From: Gaiellasilicea sp963730405
GTDB lineage: Bacteria > Actinomycetota > Thermoleophilia > Gaiellales > Gaiellaceae
Length of the DNA stretch: 64,000 nucleotides
NCBI GenBank assembly: GCA_963730405.1
Contig: CAVSRW010000014.1
Location: 124,001 to 188,000, forward strand
Direction of reading: 5' to 3'
This document shows, one piece after another, positions 45,814 through 53,637 of the stretch. The translations under genes and the position numbers were made by a program. Under the pieces are notes generated by a model. It searched no databases. It saw only the letters and a program-made list of their open reading frames with translations, and was not told where the DNA came from. Numbering within the stretch: the stretch's first letter is position 1; each line of letters opens with the position of its first letter.

Positions 45814-45848
45814 CCCAGCCGGCCGGCCGCATCGACCGGCCGGCTGGG
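45814..45848 (-). other. 13-bp intercistronic hairpin between binding protein and ADP-ribosylglycohydrolase genes
   Basis: CCCAGCCGGCCGG (45814-45826) pairs perfectly with CCGGCCGGCTGGG (45836-45848) across a 9-base loop. It lies 10 bases beyond the binding-protein stop and 33 bases before the next start, on the minus-strand transcript. No T-run follows, so it is more likely a partial terminator or 3' stabiliser that gives high binding-protein and lower enzyme levels. Confidence 0.6.
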
Positions 45849-45857
45849 CTGGGATTG

Positions 45858-47123
45858 CTAGCCGCGGATTCGCGACCAGCCGTCGCTCAGCTGCTTCTCG
45901 AGCTCCTGGAGGGAGATCGAGCCGCGCAGGTACTGGACGAACGCGGGCTGGGAGACCTCCGCCTTCCAGCGGGGATAGTCCGCCAGCGAGACCCAGTTCC
46001 CCTTGCGGAAGTGCACGACCGACTCGGTCGCGATCCTCCAGCTCCCGGTCCGCTTGGTCGACTTGCGGGCGAGCTGGCCGGCCTCGGGATTCGACGGGAT
46101 CAGCCAGTCGCCGAGGGCGAGCTTCGCCAGGTTCTGCTTGTTGACCAGGTAGGCGAGGAAGAACATCGCCGACTGCTTGTTCTTGCTCTGCTGCGAGATC
46201 GAGTACGTCTGCGGATTGGCCACCTGCTGCTGCGTCTGGCCCTTCAGCAGCGGGAACATGGCCCAGTTGAAGCCGCGCGGGCTCTGCAGGATCATGCTCT
46301 GCGCCGTGAAGTTGCCGGCCACCGTCATCGCGCACTTGCCGCCGAAGAAGGCGGGCAGCACGGCACTGCCGGACAGTCCGGTGGCGGCCGGGTCGACGGA
46401 CTTGTCGACGTGGATCATGTCGTGCATCTGCTTGACGACGTTCTGGTCCTTCGGCCCGAACTCGAACTGCCACTTGCCGTTCTTCAGGTAGAAGAACTGG
46501 CCGCCGTAGTTGAGCGACATCGTCTGGACGACGGCCGTGGGCGAGCGAAGGCCCCAGCAGACGCCGTAGCGGCTCGAGGTCGTCAGGCGCTTCGCGATCG
46601 AGCGGAACTCCGCCCACGTCCACGGGTCGGCCAGGGTCGGGGCCTTGATCCCGGCGGCCCTGAAGATCTCCATGTTCGCGAAGACGTTGTACGTCTGGAG
46701 CAGGGACGGGACGCCGGTGATCCTGCCGCCGAAGTTGACGGTCGACCAGATGTCCTTCGGGATCGACTGCTTCAGCGTCTTCGGGATCAGGGGCGTCAGG
46801 TTGGCCAGATACCCCTGCTGCGTGAAGCCGGCGATGTCCGCGGCCTCGTCGTGGATGATGTCCGCCGCGGTGCCGCCGACGAAGCTCGTCAGCAGCTTGT
46901 CGTGGACGGAGTTGACGTCGACCGGGACGATCTCGACCTGGATGCCCGGATGGGCCTTGTTCCAGGACTCGACGATCTGCTTGTTCGCCACCACGGTCGT
47001 GGGCTGCCACACGTACGTCGCGAACTTGAGCTTGACGACGGTGGCCTGCTTTCCTGCCTGAGCCCCGGCTACGAGCACGGTGCACAGCAGGGCCAAGGTG
47101 CCGAGCACGATGACCTTCCTCAT
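45858..47123 (-). CDS. Sugar ABC transporter substrate-binding protein (no lipobox)
   Basis: A 421-aa type-1 solute-binding protein of the MalE/CUT1 group. The N-terminus is a Sec signal (VIVLGTLALLCTVLVAGAQA) with a signal-peptidase-I site after AQA; there is no lipobox Cys, unlike the 11.4-kb binding protein. Typical SBP sequence follows (FATYVWQPTTVVANKQIVESW, ADIIHDEAADIAGFTQQGYL). The ligand is unknown. It is the fourth gene of the LacI-led run and is separated from the enzymes by a strong hairpin. Confidence 0.9.
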   Translation of the reverse strand: MRKVIVLGTLALLCTVLVAGAQAGKQATVVKLKFATYVWQPTTVVANKQIVESWNKAHPGIQVEIVPVDVNSVHDKLLTSFVGGTAADIIHDEAADIAGFTQQGYLANLTPLIPKTLKQSIPKDIWSTVNFGGRITGVPSLLQTYNVFANMEIFRAAGIKAPTLADPWTWAEFRSIAKRLTTSSRYGVCWGLRSPTAVVQTMSLNYGGQFFYLKNGKWQFEFGPKDQNVVKQMHDMIHVDKSVDPAATGLSGSAVLPAFFGGKCAMTVAGNFTAQSMILQSPRGFNWAMFPLLKGQTQQQVANPQTYSISQQSKNKQSAMFFLAYLVNKQNLAKLALGDWLIPSNPEAGQLARKSTKRTGSWRIATESVVHFRKGNWVSLADYPRWKAEVSQPAFVQYLRGSISLQELEKQLSDGWSRIRG

Positions 47124-47205
47124 TTGTTGACCCGCCTTTCTGCGGTCGAGGCGCCGTCCGATTCGACGCCGGGGTACTTGGAGACGATGTGCGTCGTGGT
47201 TGCCA

Positions 47206-48054
47206 CTAGCCCTTGACCGCCCCGGAGAGGAGGCCGCGTGTGAGCCAGCGTTGGATGATCGTGAAGAGCACGAGACTGGGGATCGTCGCGAGCAGCGCCG
47301 CCGCGGCCAGGGGGCCGAACCGGACGACGCCTTCGATCCCGACGTACTGCGCCAGCCGCAGCGGCAGCGTCGTCAGGTCTGGGCTCTCGAGGATGACGAG
47401 CGCGAAGAAGAACTCGTTCCAGGCGGTGATGAACGCGAACAGGGTCGTGACGACGATCCCGGGAAGCAGCAGCGGCGCGATGATCCCGGTCAGGATCTGG
47501 AACCGCGTCGCACCGTCGACCGTCGCCGCCTCTTCGATGTCGGGCGGGATCCCGCGCACGTAGCTGTAGAGCATCCAGAGGACGAACGGCAGCGCCCAGA
47601 CGTTGTAGACGACGATCAGCCCGATGTGCGAGTTCGTCAGCTGCAGGTCCCGCAGCAGCAGGAAGAGCGGGATGATGATCAAGATCAGCGGGAACATCTG
47701 GCTGATCAGGATCCAGCCGAGCCCGACGGTCGTGACCATCCCCTTGCGCCGAGCGAGCACGTAGGCGGCGGGCAGCCCGATCGCCGTCGTCAGCAGCGCC
47801 GTCAAGATCGCGACCTTGAGGCTGTTGACCGCGCTGCGGATGAACTGATGGTTCTCCTCGGTCAGCGCCAGCCGGTAGTTCTCGAGGGTGAAGTCCTCCG
47901 GGATGAAGGAGGGGTAGAGCTGGACGAGCTCGCGCGGCCCCTTGAACGACATCGACAGCATCCACAGCAGCGGGAAGCCGAGGAAGACGACGTAGCCGAA
48001 GAGCAGCAGGTACTGGGCCGTGCGCGTCCGGCGCGGATGCGAGTTGACGATCAC
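47206..48054 (-). CDS. Sugar ABC transporter permease (MalG type)
   Basis: A 282-aa CUT1 permease with six helices and the EAA loop at EEAATVDGATRFQILTGIIAP. The C-terminus QRWLTRGLLSGAVKG is the classic MalG ending that contacts the ATPase. The GTG start at 48054 overlaps the stop of the MalF-type permease (GTGA). It uses the ATPase encoded divergently at 50138. Confidence 0.93.
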   Translation of the reverse strand: MIVNSHPRRTRTAQYLLLFGYVVFLGFPLLWMLSMSFKGPRELVQLYPSFIPEDFTLENYRLALTEENHQFIRSAVNSLKVAILTALLTTAIGLPAAYVLARRKGMVTTVGLGWILISQMFPLILIIIPLFLLLRDLQLTNSHIGLIVVYNVWALPFVLWMLYSYVRGIPPDIEEAATVDGATRFQILTGIIAPLLLPGIVVTTLFAFITAWNEFFFALVILESPDLTTLPLRLAQYVGIEGVVRFGPLAAAALLATIPSLVLFTIIQRWLTRGLLSGAVKG

Positions 48055-48983
48055 CGCGTCTCCTTGAGCCGGCCCCAGAGGTAGAAGACGAGCACGGCGG
48101 AGATGACGAGCACCATCACGCTGCCGAGCGCGGCGGCGTAGCCGAACTCGCCGTACTCGAACGCCTGGCTGTAGCCGAAGAGCATCGGCAGCTGCGTCTT
48201 CCCGGCCGGTCCGCCCTCGGTGAGCACGTAGACGAGCCCGAACGAGTTGAAGTTCCAGATGAAGTCGAGCGTCGTGATCGCGATGATCACCGGGCGCAGC
48301 TGCGGCAGTGTGATCGTGCGGAACCGCTGCCAGGTGCTCGCGCCGTCGACCGCGGCCGCCTCGTGCAGCTCGTCCTGGATCGACTGCAGCCCCGCGAGCA
48401 GCGCGACGGTCGTCTGCGGCATGCCCGCCCAGACGCCGACGAGGATCACGGCGGGCAGCGCCCAGCTGAAGCTCGAGAGCCAGTCCGTCGTATCGCCGGG
48501 AAGGTGGAGCCTGCGGAGGATCTCGTTCAGGATCCCGGCCTGCGGCTGGAAGAAGAGCTTCCACATGATCCCGACGATCACCGACGGCATCGCCCAGGGG
48601 ACGAGGGCGAGCGAGCGGGCGAGCCAGCGGCCCTTCAGGTCCTGGCTGAGCAGGAGGGCGAGCCCGAGCGCGAAGCAGAAGCCGATCGCCGTCACGGCGA
48701 CCGACCAGATCAGGCCGATCTTGAACGAGTTGATGAAGAGCTCGTCGTCGAGGAGCGCGCGGAAGTTGTCGAGCCCGATGAAGTTCGTCGGGATGTCGAG
48801 GCCGGCCCGCGAATCGGTGAAGCCGAGGTAGATCCCGCGCACGAGCGGGATCACGCTGAGGATCACGATCGGCAGCAGCGCCGGGATCAGCAGCAGCATC
48901 GTCTCCCGGCCGGAGAGCCCCGCCCCCGCCCGGCTCCGCGGACGGCGGCCCGGAAGCTTGCCGACCTCGTTGACGGTGCTCAC
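48051..48983 (-). CDS. Sugar ABC transporter permease (MalF type)
   Basis: A 310-aa CUT1 permease. Six helices are evident (TMLLLIPALLPIVILSVIPLV through VMVLVISAVLVFYLW) and the EAA loop is HEAAAVDGASTWQRFRTITLP. Unlike the 12.8-kb permease, the loop between helices 3 and 4 is short and normal (QPQAGILNEILRRLHLP). The GTG start overlaps the LacI stop, so regulator and transporter are coupled. Confidence 0.93.
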   Translation of the reverse strand: MSTVNEVGKLPGRRPRSRAGAGLSGRETMLLLIPALLPIVILSVIPLVRGIYLGFTDSRAGLDIPTNFIGLDNFRALLDDELFINSFKIGLIWSVAVTAIGFCFALGLALLLSQDLKGRWLARSLALVPWAMPSVIVGIMWKLFFQPQAGILNEILRRLHLPGDTTDWLSSFSWALPAVILVGVWAGMPQTTVALLAGLQSIQDELHEAAAVDGASTWQRFRTITLPQLRPVIIAITTLDFIWNFNSFGLVYVLTEGGPAGKTQLPMLFGYSQAFEYGEFGYAAALGSVMVLVISAVLVFYLWGRLKETR

Positions 48984-50014
48984 GCGCAGGCTCCCGAGGA
49001 GGCACGGACGACGAGGCGCGGCTCGACGCCGACCACCTGCGCCTCCCGGGTTGGATCGTCGATCCTGGCGAGGAGGAGCTCGGCGGCGATCCGCGCCCGC
49101 TCGGACGAGCCGAGGTCGACGGTCGTCAGCGCCGGCCAGGTCAGCGCGGAGAGCTCGCTGTTGTCCATCCCGACGAGCGCGACCTGATCGGGAACGTCGA
49201 GCCGGGCGTCGCGCAGCGCCGCGAGGGCGCCGACGGCGAGCAGGTCGTTGGCGCAGAGAATCGCATCCGGACGGACGCGAGCGAGCAGCAGCTCGGCGGC
49301 ACGGCGGCCGGGCTCGACCATGAAGTCGGCCGCGACCTCGATCAGCTCCTCGTCGCGCGGCAGGCCGCACGAGCGCAGGCCGTCGAGGTAGCCGCGCCGC
49401 CGCGACGAGCCGGGCGCCGTGTGGGTCGGTCCGTTGACGAACGCAATCCGCGTCCGGCCGGCGGCGTGCAGGTGCCGGACGGCCTCCGCCGCACCCCGGC
49501 GCGAGTACGCGCGCACCGTGTCCACGGACGTGCCCGCGGTGGGGCGGCCGATGACGACCACGGGCGCAGCCGACGCATCCAGCTCCGCGGCGTGCGCCTG
49601 GGTCAGGTGCAGCGAGGCGAGGATCAGTCCGTCCACGAAGCGGTGCCGGAGATCGCGGACGAGCGCGAGCTCGTCGTCCGGGTCGGCTCCGGTCGAGTGG
49701 AGCAGCAACCGGACTCCCGCCACGCGGGCGACCTCCTGGATCGACGCCACCATTGCCGTGTAGACCGGGTTGCCGACGTCGGGCATCGCGAAGGCGATCT
49801 GGCCCGTCCGGCGCGACCGCAGCGAACGGGCGGCCGCGTTCGGGACGTAGCCGACGGACTCCGCCGCGGCCGTGACGCGCTCGAGCGTGTCGGGGCTCGT
49901 GCGGATGCCGTTCAGGACGCGCGACGCGGAGGCGACGGAGACGTTGGCCAGGCGCGCGACGGTGGTGATCGTCGGGACGACCTCGTCATCGGGTGACGCG
50001 AGCGGCTCGTGCAA
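48980..50014 (-). CDS. LacI family transcriptional regulator
   Basis: A 344-aa LacI/GalR regulator: HTH at about residues 15-36 (TITTVARLANVSVASASRVLNG), hinge region and a periplasmic-binding-like ligand domain (GQIAFAMPDVGNPVYTAM; RIAFVNGPTHTAPGSSRRRGY; VALVGMDNSELSALTWPALTTVD). It is first in the minus-strand run, and a LacI-type dyad lies in the divergent region 37-50 bases upstream. It most likely represses both this operon and the divergent ATPase until the imported sugar or a derivative binds. Confidence 0.93.
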   Translation of the reverse strand: MHEPLASPDDEVVPTITTVARLANVSVASASRVLNGIRTSPDTLERVTAAAESVGYVPNAAARSLRSRRTGQIAFAMPDVGNPVYTAMVASIQEVARVAGVRLLLHSTGADPDDELALVRDLRHRFVDGLILASLHLTQAHAAELDASAAPVVVIGRPTAGTSVDTVRAYSRRGAAEAVRHLHAAGRTRIAFVNGPTHTAPGSSRRRGYLDGLRSCGLPRDEELIEVAADFMVEPGRRAAELLLARVRPDAILCANDLLAVGALAALRDARLDVPDQVALVGMDNSELSALTWPALTTVDLGSSERARIAAELLLARIDDPTREAQVVGVEPRLVVRASSGACA

Positions 50015-50050
50015 TTCGCCCCTGTGCTGCCTCTCTCTGAAAAGGTTTTC

Positions 50051-50064
50051 TGAGAACGTTTACA
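50051..50064. promoter_or_regulatory. LacI-family operator in the divergent lacI-like/ATPase region
   Basis: TGAGAA-CG-TTTACA is a near-perfect 14-bp dyad with the central CG typical of LacI/GalR operators (compare TGTAAACGTTTACA). It is 37 bases upstream of the LacI start and 74 bases upstream of the ATPase start, so one site can control both directions. Confidence 0.65.
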
Positions 50065-50137
50065 GCACGGCCACGATGTCATAGGATCGGCGCCGGAGTC
50101 AAGTGAAGGCGCAAGCTCGACCCGAAGGAGCTCGCAC

Positions 50138-51319
50138 GTGTCCGAGATCAGGCTCGAGCAGGTGGGGAAGGTCTACGCCGGCGACGTCCGCGCGGTCGAC
50201 GACGTCAGCCTGACGATCGAGAGCGGCGAGTTCATGGTCCTGGTCGGCCCGTCCGGCTGCGGGAAGTCGACGCTGCTGCGGATGATCGCCGGCCTCGAGG
50301 AAGTGACCGAAGGGGAGATCTGGATCGGCGAGCGGGAGGTCGCCCGGCTCGCACCGCGCGAGCGTGACATCGCGATGGTGTTCCAGAACTACGCCCTCTA
50401 CCCGCACATGACCGTGGCGAAGAACCTCGGCTACGGGCTGAAGGTCCGGAAGACGCCGAAGGGCGAGATCAAGCGTCGCGTCGAGGAGGTCGCCCGCTTG
50501 CTCGGGCTCCAGGACTTGCTCGAGCGACGGCCCGGCGCACTCTCGGGCGGCCAGCGCCAGCGGGTTGCGATGGGGCGCGCGATCGTCCGGGAGCCGTCCG
50601 CGTTCCTGATGGACGAGCCGCTCTCGAACCTGGACGCGAAGCTGCGGGTCGACATGCGCGCGGAGCTGGCGCGGCTGCACGACCGGCTCGGGATCACGAC
50701 CGTCTACGTCACGCACGATCAGGTCGAGGCGATGACGCTCGGCTCACGCGTGGCGGTGATGCGCGACGGCACGGTGCAGCAGGTGGACACGCCGCAGGCG
50801 CTCTACCGCGAGCCGGTCAACCTCTTCGTCGCCGCCTTCATCGGCTCGCCCTCGATGAACCTCGTCGAGGCCGAAGTGTCGGGCGACACCGTCGAGTTCG
50901 CCGGCTTCCGGATCCCGCTGGCCAAGGGCCGGCGGCCCGCCGGCGTCGACTCCGGAAGCGTGATCATGGGGATGCGGCCACAGGACTTCGAGGACGGGAG
51001 GACCGCGGACGCGGCGCTGCCGAGGATCGACGTCGACGCGATGGTGGTGGAGGAGCTCGGCTCGGCGACGCACGTGCTCTTCACCGTCGATGCGCCGCCG
51101 GTCGACGCCGAGTCGGTGCGCGCCGCGAGCGACGACGGCGAGCGCGCACAGCTGATCGCAACCGACCGGCGCGCGCTCTTCACCGCCGAGGTGGCGGAGG
51201 AGTCCGGCGTGCGGCCCGGCGACCGGGTCTCGCTCGCCCTCGACCCGGGGCGGCTGCACTTCTTCGACAGAGAAACGGGCGCCAGCCTCAGCTCGAGTGC
51301 CGTCGCCTCGGCAGCCTGA
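50138..51319 (+). CDS. Sugar ABC transporter ATP-binding protein (MsiK/UgpC type)
   Basis: A 393-aa CUT1 ATPase: Walker A GPSGCGKST at 37-45, FQNYALYPH Q-loop, LSGGQRQR signature, FLMDEPLSNLDAKL, VTHD switch, and a C-terminal TOBE domain ending GRLHFFDRETG. It lies divergent from the LacI-led operon, which has no ATPase of its own, so it is the natural partner of the permeases at 47.2-49.0 kb; such ATPases may also serve other permeases. It ends immediately before the stop of the convergent membrane protein, with no spacer. Confidence 0.93.
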   Translation: MSEIRLEQVGKVYAGDVRAVDDVSLTIESGEFMVLVGPSGCGKSTLLRMIAGLEEVTEGEIWIGEREVARLAPRERDIAMVFQNYALYPHMTVAKNLGYGLKVRKTPKGEIKRRVEEVARLLGLQDLLERRPGALSGGQRQRVAMGRAIVREPSAFLMDEPLSNLDAKLRVDMRAELARLHDRLGITTVYVTHDQVEAMTLGSRVAVMRDGTVQQVDTPQALYREPVNLFVAAFIGSPSMNLVEAEVSGDTVEFAGFRIPLAKGRRPAGVDSGSVIMGMRPQDFEDGRTADAALPRIDVDAMVVEELGSATHVLFTVDAPPVDAESVRAASDDGERAQLIATDRRALFTAEVAEESGVRPGDRVSLALDPGRLHFFDRETGASLSSSAVASAA

Positions 51320-52504
51320 CTACGAGACCGTGAAGCCGGAGTCGACGACGGGCGCGCCGTAGCGACTCTCGCTGCGCGGGCCGTAGCCGGGGAGGACGAC
51401 CCAGCGGTACGAGCCAGGGCGGAACACGACCGAGCTCGGCAGGCTCAGAAATGGCTTGGTCGTCGTCGTGCGATAGATGCTCTTGCCGGCGCGACTGAAC
51501 TCGACGCTGTAATAGTCGGCCGCGGGGACCGGCGCCCACGCCCAGTTGCGGGTCGGCCGGAAGCCGGCCGCGCTCCCCGGCGTCGCCGCGCCGGTCGTCG
51601 TCGGGGCCGTCGTCGCAGACGGAGCCGTCGTTGCCGCCGGTGCGGTCCTCTCGGGCGGAGCCGTGGTGACCGTCCGCGGCGCGGCCGTGGTCGCCGGTGG
51701 ATCCTGCTCGGTGCGCGCCGCGGTCGTACCGGCCGCGGTCGATGTCGTCGCGCGGGCCGACGGCGTCGCGGACGGTGGGCGCGAGCTCTTCGCCCGAGTC
51801 GTCGTCGGCCGCGTCGTCGGCGTCGAGTCCGCGCGCGCCTCGACGAGTTGCGCGAGGTCGGGCCCGCCAGAGGCGAGCTGGAGCACGGCGAGGGTGGCGA
51901 TCCCGGCCACGGCGAGCGTGAGGGCGGCCACGAGCGGCAGCCGCGAGCGGCGCCTTCGCGGCGTGGCGGGCTCGGGGGCGGCGACCGCCGCCCGCGGGGG
52001 CGGCGGCGCGGGCAGCGCCGGTGCCGGCTCGCGCCGCGCAGCCTCGAGCCGGCCGACCTGACGCTCGATCCGGCCGAGACGCGTGTCCAGGCCCTGCCAC
52101 CCGGTCGTGATCAGGTCGATCAGGACCGCGAGGTCGTCCACGCGCTCCCGCCGCTCGGTATCCGTCTCCCTCCGGAGATCGCGGATGGCCTCGGCGAGCT
52201 CTCCGAGCACCGAGCCGAGCTCGGCGAGCGCCGCATCGGGCGTTCCGGGGGCCGGCGGGGGCGCCACGGCCGGCTGGAGTGCCGCCGCGGCCTCGGCCGT
52301 CCGCTCGGCCGGTCGCTCCAGTACGTCGTGCAGCGCCGCCAGCGCGAAGCGCTGGACGGCACGCGTCTGCTCCGGGTCGAGGTCGCCGAGAACCGCGAGC
52401 ACGCGCTCCTGGACCGCCTCGCTGACCGGCTCACGCGTCAGCACTCGGATGACGCCTTCGACCGGGACGTCCGCCTTCTGTGCGATCTCCGCAAGGATCG
52501 ACAT
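51320..52504 (-). CDS. Membrane protein with LacI-like N-terminal HTH and extracytoplasmic FN3-like domain
   Basis: A 394-aa protein of unusual layout. Residues 1-42 (ILAEIAQKADVPVEGVIRVL then VSEAVQERVLAVLGDL) match a degenerate LacI-type HTH. Residues 95-155 are a charged helical, probably coiled region. A basic stretch (TPRRRRSR) precedes one membrane helix at 190-211. Residues ~225-320 are Thr/Ala/Pro-rich, and 320-394 look like a small beta-sandwich (WAWAPVPAADYYSVEFSRAG, RPGSYRWVVLPGYG). ATG 52504 is chosen because the HTH starts there. It may link an outside signal to DNA or to the nucleoid. No named family is recognised. Confidence 0.65.
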   Translation of the reverse strand: MSILAEIAQKADVPVEGVIRVLTREPVSEAVQERVLAVLGDLDPEQTRAVQRFALAALHDVLERPAERTAEAAAALQPAVAPPPAPGTPDAALAELGSVLGELAEAIRDLRRETDTERRERVDDLAVLIDLITTGWQGLDTRLGRIERQVGRLEAARREPAPALPAPPPPRAAVAAPEPATPRRRRSRLPLVAALTLAVAGIATLAVLQLASGGPDLAQLVEARADSTPTTRPTTTRAKSSRPPSATPSARATTSTAAGTTAARTEQDPPATTAAPRTVTTAPPERTAPAATTAPSATTAPTTTGAATPGSAAGFRPTRNWAWAPVPAADYYSVEFSRAGKSIYRTTTTKPFLSLPSSVVFRPGSYRWVVLPGYGPRSESRYGAPVVDSGFTVS

Positions 52505-52614
52505 AGCGCCACAGGGTACGAGAAACGGCGGCCGCCACCGCGGGGCTCGCTTCGCGGCGGCAACCGCCCCGCTCGTGCGGTTTGGAATTGGGTGAACCCG
52601 CACATGCAGACTGC

Positions 52615-52956
52615 ATGGACAGTCACGCCGGTTTCAGCGTGATCGCGCTGCAGGGCGAGTCCGATGCCTACATCGCGCCACGGATCCGCTCCGACCTCGC
52701 GACGGCGCTCGGGTCGGAAGGGCCGCTCGTGGTCGACCTGACCCAGGCGACGTTCATCGACTCGACGATCGTCGGGATCCTGCTCGAGGGACTCGCCGAC
52801 TGCGAGAAGCTCGAGCGGCCGCTGCTGCTTCTCCTGCCGGAGAACGCGGCGCCGGAGGTGCATCGGCTGTTCGAGATCACCGGGCTCGCGTCGCTCCTGC
52901 CCGTCGTGCGCACGTGGGACGAGGCGACCGCCCGCGTCGCCGCTCCGCCCGCCTAG
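52615..52956 (+). CDS. STAS-domain protein (anti-sigma factor antagonist-like)
   Basis: A 113-aa single STAS domain, the fold of SpoIIAA/RsbV. The phospho-acceptor loop is FIDST (S50), where partner kinases phosphorylate Ser, and LEITGLASLLPV-like sequence (FEITGLASLLPVV) ends the fold. It would switch a sigma factor or signalling complex by binding an anti-sigma kinase, but none is adjacent. ATG 52615 is used; an in-frame TTG at 52582 is possible. It is divergent from the HTH membrane protein and converges with the response regulator gene. Confidence 0.85.
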   Translation: MDSHAGFSVIALQGESDAYIAPRIRSDLATALGSEGPLVVDLTQATFIDSTIVGILLEGLADCEKLERPLLLLLPENAAPEVHRLFEITGLASLLPVVRTWDEATARVAAPPA

Positions 52957-53637
52957 CTAGGCCGGCTCGGCCGCCCCGGGGTGGACGATCCCGGTCTCGT
53001 AGGCGAAGACGACGGCCTGGACGCGGTCGCGCAGGTCGAGCTTCATCAGGATCCGGGCGACATGGGTCTTCACCGTCGTCTCGCTGACGAAGAGGTCCTT
53101 CGCGATCTCGGCGTTCGAGAGCCCGCGCGCCATGAAGCCGAGCACCTCGAGCTCGCGCGCGGTCAGGTCGGCGACTTTCGGCGAGGGCGCCGTCGCGATC
53201 GAGCTCGGCGGCCGGCGGATGAACTCCTCGATCACACGCTTCGTGATCGCGGGCGAGAGCAGGGCGTCGCCGGAGGCGACCACGTGGATCGCCGCGACGA
53301 GCTGCTCGGGCGGCGTGTCCTTGAGCATGAAGCCGCTCGCACCGGCGCGGAGCGCCTCGTAGACGTATTCGTCGAGGTCGAACGTCGTCAGCATCAGGAT
53401 CCTGGGCGCGTCGCCCGGGGTGTCGAGGATCCGGCGCGTCGCCTCGAGCCCGTCCAGGTTCGGCATCCGGATGTCCATCAGGACGACGTCGGGGCGCAGC
53501 TGCGCGGCGGCCTCGACGGCCTCGATCCCGTCCTCGGCTTCGCCGACGATCTCGATCTCCGGCTCGGACTCGAGGATCATCCGGAACCCCGCGCGGACGA
53601 GCGCCTGATCGTCCACGATCATCACCCTCACGCTCAT
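52957..53637 (-). CDS. NarL/FixJ family response regulator
   Basis: A 226-aa response regulator: receiver with D9-D10, phospho-acceptor D55 (VVLMDIRMP), Thr of MLTTFD and Lys of FMLKDTP; C-terminal LuxR-type HTH (TARELEVLGFMARGLSNAEIAKDLFVS split over ~155-200). Its ATG overlaps the histidine kinase stop (ATGA), so kinase and regulator are made together. Its likely targets are the divergent ABC exporter and the cupin gene, which share operator-like motifs. Confidence 0.93.
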   Translation of the reverse strand: MSVRVMIVDDQALVRAGFRMILESEPEIEIVGEAEDGIEAVEAAAQLRPDVVLMDIRMPNLDGLEATRRILDTPGDAPRILMLTTFDLDEYVYEALRAGASGFMLKDTPPEQLVAAIHVVASGDALLSPAITKRVIEEFIRRPPSSIATAPSPKVADLTARELEVLGFMARGLSNAEIAKDLFVSETTVKTHVARILMKLDLRDRVQAVVFAYETGIVHPGAAEPA

